Below, piece after piece: positions 37,480 to 44,742 of a stretch of 64,000 bases of DNA. The notes below the pieces were generated by a model. The model did not search any database and was not told the DNA's origin. It worked only from the letters and a program-made list of their open reading frames with translations. The position numbers and the translations under genes were made by a program. The DNA is from Rhizobium sp. 2MFCol3.1 (GTDB lineage: Bacteria; Pseudomonadota; Alphaproteobacteria; Rhizobiales; Rhizobiaceae), in contig NZ_KB898367.1 of assembly GCF_000377565.1 (NCBI RefSeq), forward strand, positions 1 to 64,000, written 5' to 3'. Within the stretch, counting starts at the first letter, position 1, and every line of letters starts with the position of its first letter.

Positions 37480-38349
37480 ATTATCGTTAGGTTTGCGAGC
37501 TATAACATACAGTACGGCTTCGGTCTCGACGGCACGTACGATCTGAAACGAATCGCCGACAGTCTTGCCGGCGCCGACATCATCGCGCTCCAGGAAGTCA
37601 CCCGCGGCTTCGCGCGAAACCGATATGCCGACATGGTGGCCGACCTTAGCGCTCTGTTTCCCGACCATTTCTGGGTCTATGGACCTGGCTGCGACCTCCA
37701 TGTCGCGGAGATCGACGGCAAACCTGCGCCGCGTGGTATGCGTATGCAGTTCGGCAACATGGTGCTGTCGCGCTGGCCGATCCTGTCGACCCGCACGCTG
37801 CTTCTGCCGCGCAGCCGGACGCTCACCAAGCTCAACCTGCAACGCGGCGCCACCGAGGCCGTCATCGACCTTCCCGGCGGCGCGGTGCGCGTCTATTCCG
37901 TCCATCTCGATCACGTCTCCAGCGACGAGCGCATCCGCCAACTCGCTCACCTCAATGAGCGCATCAACGCCTTCACCCATGAAGGCGGATCGCTGACCGG
38001 CGCCCGCGAATTCGAGATCGAGGAGCTTCCGCTGCCCGAAGACTATCTCGTCATGGGCGACTTCAACATGCTGCCGGAATCGCCCGAATACTGCGCTTTC
38101 GCGGGCCGAAAGGACGGATATTACGGACGCACGGCGCGCATCGGCACACCTGTCGACGCCTTCGAGGCGCTCCGCGCCTATCAGCCCGACAGCTACAGCT
38201 GGATGGATCCCGCAAATCATGGCAAGCGCATGCATCTCGATTACGTCTTCGTCAGTTCAGGCCTTGAAAGCCGGCTAAGATCCGCACGGATCGATACCTC
38301 GACAATGGGGTCGGATCACTTCCCCGTCTGGGTCGAGATCGACAATTGA
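37480..38349 (+). CDS. Endonuclease/exonuclease/phosphatase (EEP) family hydrolase with non-canonical start
   Basis: The EEP fold is complete only if read from upstream of the first standard start. From 37480 the frame reads I-I-V-R-F-A-S-Y-N-I-Q-Y-G and contains 'ALQEVTRGF', the Asn and metal-binding Glu of the family, followed by 'VYSVHLDHVSSDERIRQL', 'VMGDFNMLPES' and 'GSDHFPVW'. No ATG, GTG or TTG exists in this frame before 37633, which would lose both N-terminal motifs. GGAGG at 37469-37473 stands 6 nt before ATT 37480, so an ATT start giving 289 residues is the best reading. A sequencing error or a decayed start is the alternative. It is divergent from obgE. The substrate is unknown. 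Confidence 0.75.
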   Translation: MIVRFASYNIQYGFGLDGTYDLKRIADSLAGADIIALQEVTRGFARNRYADMVADLSALFPDHFWVYGPGCDLHVAEIDGKPAPRGMRMQFGNMVLSRWPILSTRTLLLPRSRTLTKLNLQRGATEAVIDLPGGAVRVYSVHLDHVSSDERIRQLAHLNERINAFTHEGGSLTGAREFEIEELPLPEDYLVMGDFNMLPESPEYCAFAGRKDGYYGRTARIGTPVDAFEALRAYQPDSYSWMDPANHGKRMHLDYVFVSSGLESRLRSARIDTSTMGSDHFPVWVEIDN

Positions 38350-38389
38350 AGAAGGCGCCCCGACGAGTGTGGGGCGCCTCCAATTTTCA

Positions 38390-38977
38390 TCAGGCGCTCT
38401 TGCTTTCCTGCAACGCGCCGGGCTTCAGCATCGTTTCGACATGCGTGACCATCGTGTTGCGGGCGAAGCTGAAGACCTCGCTGCAACCGGTCATGCGGAA
38501 GCCGAGCTTTTCCTGCAGCCTGAGCGATGCCGGATTGTCGGCGAAGACACCGGAATGCAAGACAGTCTCGGGCATGCGCCGCGAGAAGCGCTCGAGCGTG
38601 GCGGAAACCGCCTCGCTCATATAGCCGCGCCGCCAGTAGTAGCGGTTCAGCCAGTAGCCGAGATGCCAGCGGCCATGGCGAAGCTCGATCGACACCACGC
38701 CGATATGCGCGTCATCGCCATTGGTGATCGCCATCTGCCAGTCCGGCAACCGGCCCGCCGTCACCGGAACCAGCCAGTCGAGCGCATCCTGCCGGTCATA
38801 GGGTGCAGGCACCCGTGCCAGCATCCGCGTTACCGCGAAGTCGGACAGCGATTCCGTGATTGCATCGGCGTCACTCAGCCGGTGCGCCCGCAGCAAAAGC
38901 CGCTCGGTTGCGATATCGGGCTGCGGACCGGCGTTGACGAGTTGAGGTCTTGGCCTTTCCAGGCTGAGCGCGCTCAT
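38390..38977 (-). CDS. GNAT family acetyltransferase (RimJ/RimL type), gene 1
   Basis: 195 residues from ATG 38977 (MSALSLERPRPQLVN), behind GGGGAG. GNAT_3 pattern: 'IATERLLLRAHRLSDADAI', 'GYWLNRYYWRRGYMSEAVSATL', and 'NPASLRLQEKLGFRMTG' (CoA-binding and motif B). It overlaps the preceding GNAT gene by ATGA, so the two are expressed together, downstream of rpmA. The acceptor is unknown; relatives acetylate ribosomal-protein N-termini or small molecules. Confidence 0.85.
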   Translation of the reverse strand: MSALSLERPRPQLVNAGPQPDIATERLLLRAHRLSDADAITESLSDFAVTRMLARVPAPYDRQDALDWLVPVTAGRLPDWQMAITNGDDAHIGVVSIELRHGRWHLGYWLNRYYWRRGYMSEAVSATLERFSRRMPETVLHSGVFADNPASLRLQEKLGFRMTGCSEVFSFARNTMVTHVETMLKPGALQESKSA

Positions 38978-39627
38978 AATACGCTCCCCCAGCTTCTCAG
39001 CGACATCCAGGTCTTGCGGTCGAGCCTGTACCATTCGACCGGCACGTTGCTTCCAAGCGCCAGCGAGGCGGCAAGCCCCGATCCCTGGAACTGAAAACCG
39101 CACTTCTGGATGACGCGGCGCGAAGCGATGTTCATCACCCGGCAACGGGCGTCGATCTGGTCGACATCCTCACGGGTGCGAAACACCATATCGACAAGCG
39201 CATGGCAGGCCTCGGTCATGAAACCTTGGTTCCAGTAAGGCTCGCCCAGCCAGTAACCGATCTCGACGGTGCGACCATCAAGATGCGGTTCGACCCCGCA
39301 GCAACCGATAAAGGCGCCGTTTTCGGCTTTGGTGATCGCATAGACGCACTTGCCAATCTCGCCATTTTTCGTGCGTCGCACGAAGTCGGCGGCATCATTG
39401 GCCGTATACGGGTGCGGCATGCGCGACACCATTGTGGCGACTTTGGCGTTGTTGGCGAGATGGGCAAGGGCGTCGATGTCTTCTTCGTGGGGCGCGCGCA
39501 TGACGAGCCTTTCCGACAGTAAGACAGGGCAATCGGTCCTTAACCGCTCCGGCCGCAGCCTCTCCAAGGAAGACCGCTGGTCTTCCCGGGGAGACCTTTG
39601 GTCTCTCCGTAACAATTCGCCTTGCAT
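38974..39627 (-). CDS. GNAT family acetyltransferase (RimJ/RimL type), gene 2
   Basis: 217 residues from ATG 39627, 8 nt after GGAGG. GNAT core: 'LLSERLVMRAPHEEDIDALAHLA', 'EIGYWLGEPYWNQGFMTEACHALV', 'NIASRRVIQKCGFQFQG'. The first ~32 residues are an Arg/Glu/Gln-rich lead with the repeated word DQRS ('RRDQRSPREDQRSS'), encoded by two adjacent DNA palindromes. The lead precedes the fold and looks like an insertion. It is paralogous to the overlapping downstream GNAT gene and linked to rplU-rpmA by position. Confidence 0.85.
   Translation of the reverse strand: MQGELLRRDQRSPREDQRSSLERLRPERLRTDCPVLLSERLVMRAPHEEDIDALAHLANNAKVATMVSRMPHPYTANDAADFVRRTKNGEIGKCVYAITKAENGAFIGCCGVEPHLDGRTVEIGYWLGEPYWNQGFMTEACHALVDMVFRTREDVDQIDARCRVMNIASRRVIQKCGFQFQGSGLAASLALGSNVPVEWYRLDRKTWMSLRSWGSVL
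39568..39608 (-). repeat. Two adjacent palindromes inside the 5' end of a GNAT gene
   Basis: GGAAGACC-GCT-GGTCTTCC (39568-39586) is a perfect hairpin. Directly next to it GGGAGACC-TTT-GGTCTCTCC (39589-39608) is nearly perfect. Both encode the same short peptide word (DQRS) in the GNAT gene and begin about 20 nt after its start codon. Confidence 0.7.
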
Positions 39628-39652
39628 GGTTCAGTCCTCCTTGAGGGTAAAG

Positions 39653-39689
39653 AAAAAGGGGAGATGGGTGGTGCCCCATCTCCCCTTTT
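39653..39689 (-). terminator. Terminator of rplU-rpmA
   Basis: Arms AAAAGGGGAGATGGG and CCCATCTCCCCTTTT surround a short loop, with A and T runs on the outer sides, so it can work in both directions. It stands between rpmA and the GNAT pair. Confidence 0.9.
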
Positions 39690-39756
39690 GTCTTGACTGA
39701 ACCTTGTACGCTCAGCCGGGTCGATGAGACACCGGCTGCTATAAAGCGCTACCGGC

Positions 39757-40026
39757 TTATTCCGCTGCTTCCGCTTTCGGCATCACGGATACGTATACGC
39801 GGCCGTTGGCCTTCGTACGGTAGTTCACATTGCCGGCAGTGAGAGCAAAGATCGTGTGATCCTTGCCGAGGCCGACGTTGGAACCCGGGTGCCACTGCGT
39901 ACCGCGCTGACGCACGATAATGTTGCCTGCGATGACGGCTTCGCCGCCGAACTTCTTCACGCCAAGGCGCTTGGATTCAGAATCGCGACCGTTGCGCGAC
40001 GAACCGCCAGCTTTTTTGTGTGCCAT
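39757..40026 (-). CDS. rpmA: 50S ribosomal protein L27
   Basis: 89 residues. 'MAHKKAGGSSRNGRDSESKRLGVKKFGGE' is the classic L27 start; the N-terminal tail reaches the peptidyl-transferase centre. 'GNIIVRQRGTQWHPG' follows. It lies 34 bp downstream of rplU, the usual pair. Confidence 0.98.
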   Translation of the reverse strand: MAHKKAGGSSRNGRDSESKRLGVKKFGGEAVIAGNIIVRQRGTQWHPGSNVGLGKDHTIFALTAGNVNYRTKANGRVYVSVMPKAEAAE

Positions 40027-40060
40027 TGGAGTTCTCCTTTAAACCTTAAGTCCCGTGATC

Positions 40061-40378
40061 TTACTTAGCAGCCACGATGTCCGTGATACGGACAACGGTA
40101 TGGTGCTGGCGATGGCCGCGCGAGCGCTTCGAGTTCTGACGACGGCGCTTCTTGAAGGCGATGACCTTCTTGCCGCGGTTGTGCTCGACGACTTCGGCCT
40201 TGACGGACGCGCCCTTGACGAAGGGAGCACCGATCGCGGCATCGGCGCCTTCGCCAATTACGAGGACTTCGGTGAATTCGATAGATTCGCCAGCGGTGAC
40301 TTCAAGCTTCTCGATGGTCAGCACGTCGTTTGCTGCCACACGGTACTGCTTACCGCCGGTCTTGATGACTGCGAACAT
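40061..40378 (-). CDS. rplU: 50S ribosomal protein L21
   Basis: 105 residues, 'MFAVIKTGGKQYRVAANDVLTIEKLEV' and 'KKVIAFKKRRRQNSKRSRGHRQ', diagnostic of L21. It binds 23S rRNA domain VI. First gene of rplU-rpmA. A strong promoter is visible about 180 bp upstream. Confidence 0.98.
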   Translation of the reverse strand: MFAVIKTGGKQYRVAANDVLTIEKLEVTAGESIEFTEVLVIGEGADAAIGAPFVKGASVKAEVVEHNRGKKVIAFKKRRRQNSKRSRGHRQHHTVVRITDIVAAK

Positions 40379-40556
40379 TTTTTATCCTTTCATGTTCGTT
40401 CCGGCTCGACCCGCATCAAACAGGTGGCCGTCTTTTTATCAGTCGATGTTAAGCAGGGATTTCAGGGCTTTTGCCCAGGAATTCTGGCTGCCGGTGATGC
40501 CCCACGCGGGCGCGGGACGGACAAGGCGCGGACTTATCCACACCTATTGGGTTGCG

Positions 40557-40585
40557 CAGATACGCGAGCCTAAAAAAACTGTCAA
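40557..40585 (-). promoter_or_regulatory. Promoter of rplU-rpmA
   Basis: On the minus strand TTGACA (40585-40580), a 17-bp spacer and TATCTG (40562-40557), preceded by C to give the rhizobial CTTGAC form. This predicts a leader of about 170 nt before rplU. The remainder of 40379-40692 shows no gene. Confidence 0.65.
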
Positions 40586-40692
40586 GGTAAAAGGATGACA
40601 AAAGGATGAAATGGCTTGAGATTACGACTTGCCAGCCTGCCAAACTCTCGCTATGAGACAGCCCGCGCCGAACAAGCGCCGACCAACGAAGC

Positions 40693-40782
40693 GGAGAGGT
40701 GGCTGAGTGGTCGAAAGCACCGCACTCGAAATGCGGCATACGGGCAACCGTATCGTGGGTTCGAATCCCACCCTCTCCGCCA
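40693..40782 (+). tRNA. tRNA-Ser (anticodon CGA)
   Basis: Ninety nucleotides including encoded CCA. Acceptor GGAGAGG / CCTCTCC with discriminator G, D-arm GGCTGAGTGGTCGAAAGC, anticodon stem CCGCA / TGCGG with loop CTCGAAA (anticodon CGA, reads UCG), a long variable arm ATACGGGCAACCGTAT typical of class II tRNAs, and T-arm GTGGGTTCGAATCCCAC. The encoded serine identity is clear. Confidence 0.97.
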
Positions 40783-40788
40783 TATTTC

Positions 40789-40850
40789 CTTTGTCCGACC
40801 CGGACACATAGGTAACAATCCGTACCTGAGACATAGATGACAACCTCGCG
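40789..40850. mobile_element. IS481-like terminal remnant next to tRNA-Ser
   Basis: TGTCCGACCCGGACACATAGG is followed by a second related word, GAGACATAGATGAC, giving the doubled 'GACACATAGGTAAC / GAGACATAGATGAC' pattern of IS481-type ends. No transposase reading frame can be recognised between it and 41015, so it would be a solo end or heavily decayed element. Positions 40851-41015 hold nothing I can name. Confidence 0.4.
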
Positions 40851-41015
40851 CCGAACGGGTTGTCGATTGTTTGCAATGCTCTCTGTTCGAGGCCGATATT
40901 TCCGAGATCAAATCAGAGGAAGCTGGCAAGCCACAGGCGACGTCATCGACCCCGCGTGCTTCATCGGCACATCAAGGTCGTCGTCAAACTCGCAGCCTAC
41001 GCTGTGCGGCGTTTG

Positions 41016-41345
41016 TCACCGAGCAACGAGCTGAATGCCCAGCGGCGCAGCGCCGCCGATGATATCAAGCAAGCGGTCGATATTGGGATGGGCGCCGGGG
41101 CGGGTTTTGGCGTCGGCGGTGTGCTCGGCGAAGAGGTCGAGGGCGTAGGTTGCGGCTTGCTTGTCGAGCATGCCGAAACATTGCTGCAGATATTGGTAGA
41201 CCGCGAGCGATCCCTGTTTGCCCGGCTGGTTTTCGATCGTCGCGACAATCACGCCGGCTGGGTCGGTAAGGTCTATGCGAGCAAGGCCTTCGACTGAGGG
41301 CAGCAGTTGCAGATTGTCCTTAAACGAAGCCGTGGGCTGGATCAT
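41016..41345 (-). CDS. DUF2322-like protein
   Basis: 109 residues. 'SFKDNLQLLPSVEGLARIDLTDPAGVIVATIENQPGKQGSLAVYQYLQQCFGMLD' and 'AEHTADAKTRPGAHPNIDRLLDII' fit the DUF2322 family, short cytoplasmic proteins of unknown role. No catalytic motif is visible. A single gene downstream of tRNA-Ser on the other strand. Confidence 0.7.
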   Translation of the reverse strand: MIQPTASFKDNLQLLPSVEGLARIDLTDPAGVIVATIENQPGKQGSLAVYQYLQQCFGMLDKQAATYALDLFAEHTADAKTRPGAHPNIDRLLDIIGGAAPLGIQLVAR

Positions 41346-41439
41346 CGCGTGTTCCTTTTCGCGTGGCGGGTTGGCCTTGCGTCTAGCAGCTTCGGTTCCA
41401 TGTCACCATGCCGCAAAACAAGGTCTATGCCTCGCCCGC

Positions 41440-41754
41440 TTACCGCTTCAGCGCGCGGCCGCTACGGCTCTGCGAAATCGCGCGCGACTGCGAGCGCTGC
41501 ACGAGGGCCTGCTGCACCTCGGCCTGGAAAACCATGACCTGATGGCGAACTTCCGCCTCTGGCAGGCCGAGCGATTCGAGTTCGCTCGCCAGGCGCCGGC
41601 ATTCCGTCTTCCAGTATTGAACGGCATCGGCACCATGCAGGCGTTCAAGTTCGGCGGCGCTGCGATCGATGTCGCCGGCGCGCGAGGCCACAGGAAAAAG
41701 GACGATTTCACTTGTGGTCATGGCCTTCAAACTCTTGCTTGTGTTTACCGACAT
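41440..41754 (-). CDS. Small conserved protein, possibly DUF6074
   Basis: 104 residues from ATG 41754, or 93 from ATG 41721 (MTTSEIVLFPVASRAGDIDRSAAEL). A helical protein with 'YWKTECRRLASELESLGLPEAEVRHQVMVFQAEVQQAL' and a basic Ser/Arg-rich tail. The 'LFP..SR.GDI' start and helical body resemble the DUF6074 group of rhizobia, a weak recollection. No function can be proposed. Confidence 0.55.
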   Translation of the reverse strand: MSVNTSKSLKAMTTSEIVLFPVASRAGDIDRSAAELERLHGADAVQYWKTECRRLASELESLGLPEAEVRHQVMVFQAEVQQALVQRSQSRAISQSRSGRALKR

Positions 41755-41935
41755 CGATTCGTTCCGTTGTGTTCGACACCATTCCTACCGAAGCATGGTT
41801 AACGCTTTCCTCCACCATCCGACGCGTTGTGCCGGGATGACCGCGACCGCCGACGGTTGCGCGAAGCCGGGGGCTTTTGATCCGCCTTAAACACGGCTAC
41901 ACATCTTATATGTGTCAGGTGGATGGGGGATCGAT

Positions 41936-42583
41936 TTGGTACGGAAGATGATCGCGGGGCCGGTGGCGACGGCCATCGTTCTGTTTGCGCGCGCCATAAC
42001 GGCCGTGCGCGCCATTTGGACAAGCGACGGCCCGACAACGGACACATGCATCTATTTCGCCAATCATTCGAGCCATGGCGATTTCATCCTGGTCTGGGCC
42101 GTTCTGCCGCCCCGCTTGCGGCGGTCAACGCGCCCTGTGGCCGGCGCCGAATACTGGCTGAAATCCGCGATCACCCGCTTTATAGGCAGCGATGTCTTCG
42201 ACGCCGTGCTGATAGAGCGCGAGCGCGACAAGCGGACCAGCGACCCAATCGAGGTCATGGCCAATGCGCTGGATGCCGGCTCGTCGCTCATTCTCTTTCC
42301 CGAGGGAACCCGCAATCTGACGGACGCATCGCTGCTGCCTTTCAAGAGCGGGCTTTTCCATCTCGCCTCAGCACGTCCGGATATCCGCCTCGTCCCCGTC
42401 TGGATCAACAATCTCAACCGCGTCATGCCGAAGGGCGAGATCGTCCCGATCCCCTTGATCTGCACCGTCACCTTCGGAGAGCCGATGCAACTGCATCCGG
42501 CCGAGGACAAGCAGGCCTTTCTCGATCGGGCACGGACGGCCCTTTTCGATCTCTCTCCAAAACAGCCAGGCGGTAGCGAATGA
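41936..42583 (+). CDS. PlsC-like 1-acylglycerol-3-phosphate acyltransferase family protein
   Basis: 215 residues from TTG 41936 behind GGGGGA; ATG 41948 is an alternative. Acyltransferase motifs: 'FANHSSHGDFILVW' (HX4D), 'FDAVLIERERDKR', and 'LILFPEGTRN' (motif III). One N-terminal membrane helix. First gene of a four-gene unit with a CdsA-like, a membrane and a CDP-alcohol phosphotransferase-like gene, all joined by short overlaps, so it probably makes a phosphatidate-type intermediate. Confidence 0.88.
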   Translation: MVRKMIAGPVATAIVLFARAITAVRAIWTSDGPTTDTCIYFANHSSHGDFILVWAVLPPRLRRSTRPVAGAEYWLKSAITRFIGSDVFDAVLIERERDKRTSDPIEVMANALDAGSSLILFPEGTRNLTDASLLPFKSGLFHLASARPDIRLVPVWINNLNRVMPKGEIVPIPLICTVTFGEPMQLHPAEDKQAFLDRARTALFDLSPKQPGGSE

Positions 42584-43530
42584 ACACGGCGAATTCCGAC
42601 CTTCTCACGCTCGTGCTGGGCATCCTCGCGGTGCTCGTCGTCGCATCCGCGATAGGCTATGTGCTGCAGCGCCGCCTCTCGCCCGATGGCGCCAATGCCT
42701 CGATCGAGAACCTCAACGCGCGCATCAAGGCGTGGTGGGTGATGGCGATCCTGATCGGCATTGCCTTCATGATCGGCCGGGTCGGCATCCTTGTTCTGTT
42801 CGGCTTCTGCTCCTTTGCGGCGCTGCGCGAGTTCATCACGCTGACGCACACCAAGCGCGCCGATCACTGGGCGCTGGCGACCGCCTTCTTCGTCGTGCTG
42901 CCGCTGCAATATTTCCTGCTCTGGACGAAGCAATACGGCATCTTCGCGATCTTCATTCCCGTCTATGCCTTCCTGCTGATGCCGATCATCTCGGTGCTGC
43001 GCGGCGATACCGAGCGCTTTCTCGATCGGATCGCCGAGGTGCAATGGGCGCTGATGATCTGCGTCTTCTGCGCCTCCCACGTGCCGGCGCTGCTGACGCT
43101 TGATATTCCAGGCTATGAGGGCCGCAATGTGCTGCTCATCGCCTTCCTCGTCATCATCGTGCAGCTGAGCGATGTGCTCCAATATGTCTGGGGCAAGCTT
43201 TTCGGCCGCACAAAGATCGCGCCGAAGCTGTCGCCCTCCAAGACCGTCGAGGGCTTTGTTGGCGGCGTTGCCAGCGCCACGCTGATCGGCGCCGGTCTCT
43301 GGTGGATCACGCCGTTCACGCCCTTCCAGGCCGGGCTGCTGGCGTTCGTCATCACCATGATGGGCTTCTTCGGCGGATTGGTGATGTCGGCGATCAAGCG
43401 CGACCGCGGCGTCAAGGATTGGGGCAACCTGATCGAGGGCCATGGCGGCCTGATCGACCGGCTCGATTCCGTCGTCTTTTCCGCACCGATCTTCTTCCAT
43501 CTCGTCCGCTACTGGTGGTCGGCCACATGA
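42580..43530 (+). CDS. Phosphatidate cytidylyltransferase (CdsA-like)
   Basis: 316 residues, about 8 membrane helices. It carries the CdsA signature S-x-x-K-R-x4-K-D in 'MSAIKRDRGVKDWGNLIEGHGGLIDRLDS', and 'LSDVLQYVWGKLFGRTKIAPKLSPSKTVEG'. It would form a CDP-diacylglycerol-type lipid from CTP and phosphatidate. It overlaps the acyltransferase by ATGA and the next gene by 4 nt. The main housekeeping cdsA normally lies in the frr-uppS-cdsA-bamA region, so this is likely a second, accessory copy like E. coli YnbB. Confidence 0.9.
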   Translation: MNTANSDLLTLVLGILAVLVVASAIGYVLQRRLSPDGANASIENLNARIKAWWVMAILIGIAFMIGRVGILVLFGFCSFAALREFITLTHTKRADHWALATAFFVVLPLQYFLLWTKQYGIFAIFIPVYAFLLMPIISVLRGDTERFLDRIAEVQWALMICVFCASHVPALLTLDIPGYEGRNVLLIAFLVIIVQLSDVLQYVWGKLFGRTKIAPKLSPSKTVEGFVGGVASATLIGAGLWWITPFTPFQAGLLAFVITMMGFFGGLVMSAIKRDRGVKDWGNLIEGHGGLIDRLDSVVFSAPIFFHLVRYWWSAT

Positions 43531-43931
43531 CGACTAGGCTGCGGCGCATCGCGGGCAACAGCATCACCCATGTGGCATTCGCCTTTTGCGCCATGGGCGG
43601 CTGGGCGATGTTTGCCAACCGCGGCTATCCACCCGGCCGCTTCCTCCTTGCCGGTCTCGTCCAGGGCGCATTGTCAGCCTGCCTGACGCTGTTTCTCAAG
43701 ACCGCGGTCGAGCAGCTGTCACGGCGGATGAATGGAACGCCAGCTCTCTGGGCGCCGCCGCTAATCGCCTGCCTGGCATCCAGCGCCATTCTCGCGACCA
43801 TCCACGCGCTGAGCGGCACGCCCGAAATTCTGAAAACGATCGCGCTGCCATTGGCAGTCTCGACCAGCTATGCGGCGATCTACAATTATTCACTGTACCG
43901 GAAGGGGAGCGGGCATGACCGACACAGGTGA
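43527..43931 (+). CDS. Small integral membrane protein in lipid operon
   Basis: 134 residues from ATG 43527, overlapping the CdsA-like gene by ATGA and the next gene by 17 nt. About 4 hydrophobic segments ('HVAFAFCAMGGWAMFANRG', 'LLAGLVQGALSACLTLFL', 'PPLIACLASSAILATI', 'IALPLAVSTSYAAIYNY'). I recognise no family. Its fixed place between two CDP-lipid enzymes suggests a structural or substrate-handling partner. Confidence 0.75.
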   Translation: MTTRLRRIAGNSITHVAFAFCAMGGWAMFANRGYPPGRFLLAGLVQGALSACLTLFLKTAVEQLSRRMNGTPALWAPPLIACLASSAILATIHALSGTPEILKTIALPLAVSTSYAAIYNYSLYRKGSGHDRHR

Positions 43932-44568
43932 CCGCAGGCCGCTGGCGAGCCGCGACACACACTGGGCGCGCTCGATTGCGCAATGGCTGGCGTCGAAATC
44001 AGTCACGCCCAACCAGATCTCGCAGGCGAGCATGATCGCGGCAGCACTCGCCGGCGGCGCGTTCTTTCTGTCGGGATATCGGACCGGCTGGGCGCAGGCT
44101 CCCTTTTTTGTCGCCGCCGCGCTGTTTTGCCAGTTGCGGCTGCTCTGCAATCTCTTCGATGGCATGGTCGCGGTCGAAGGCGGGAAGGGGGCGGCCGATG
44201 GGCCGTTCTGGAACGAGTTCCCGGACCGGGTTTCCGACATCCTGATCCTCGTCGGGGCAGGGGCGGGCATCGGGGCGCCGGGGCTCGGCTGGGCGGCGGC
44301 CGCGTTTGCGGTGCTCACCGCCTATGTTCGCGAGCTTGGCCGCGCCACCGGCCAACCAAGCGATTTCTCCGGCCCCATGGCCAAGCAGCACCGCATGGCA
44401 ACGATATCTGGCGCCGCCATCCTGTCGGTGTTTCAGCCGCTCTGGGACGGCACCAGCGAAGTATTGCTTGCCGCGCTATGGCTGATCGCGATCGGCGCCG
44501 CATTCACCGCTTTTCGTCGCGGTCGCCGGCTTGTGGCGGGCTTGAAGAGTGGCAGTAACCGGTCCTGA
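43915..44568 (+). CDS. CDP-alcohol phosphatidyltransferase-like protein
   Basis: 217 residues from ATG 43915 (MTDTGDRRPLASRDTHW), behind a GGGGAG-type site. Multi-pass membrane protein. The family motif DG-x2-AR-x8-G-x3-D-x3-D appears as 'LFDGMVAVEGGKGAADGPFW' followed by NEFPDRVSD: the first Asp-Gly and the two final Asp residues are kept, but the Arg of 'AR' is Val. It may use the CDP-lipid made by the preceding genes. The acceptor alcohol is unknown. YnbA of E. coli is a comparable protein. Confidence 0.82.
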   Translation: MTDTGDRRPLASRDTHWARSIAQWLASKSVTPNQISQASMIAAALAGGAFFLSGYRTGWAQAPFFVAAALFCQLRLLCNLFDGMVAVEGGKGAADGPFWNEFPDRVSDILILVGAGAGIGAPGLGWAAAAFAVLTAYVRELGRATGQPSDFSGPMAKQHRMATISGAAILSVFQPLWDGTSEVLLAALWLIAIGAAFTAFRRGRRLVAGLKSGSNRS

Positions 44569-44688
44569 TCATCGCCCCACACCATTTCGCCGGGCGTACC
44601 GAAATTCGCGAAACTGCGCTTGCGGAAAGTTAGCGCAGCAATAAAACAGCCGCGTCGCTTCTGTTTTCCCCGAAGCGGCCTTGGACTA

Positions 44689-44712
44689 GCCTCGCTTCGG
44701 CGAGGCATTTTT
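44689..44712 (+). terminator. Terminator of the lipid operon
   Basis: Stem GCCTCGC / GCGAGGC with a TTCG tetraloop followed by a T-run. It lies 120 bp after the CDP-alcohol phosphotransferase-like gene. Confidence 0.85.
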
Positions 44713-44742
44713 CTTTCTATCGCCCGCTCACAGCAAAGCCGG

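Noticed and set aside
40622..40876. Minus-strand frame reading 'AERVGFEPTIRLPVCRISSAVLS'
   Set aside because: It is the antisense of tRNA-Ser, a well-known spurious protein annotation.
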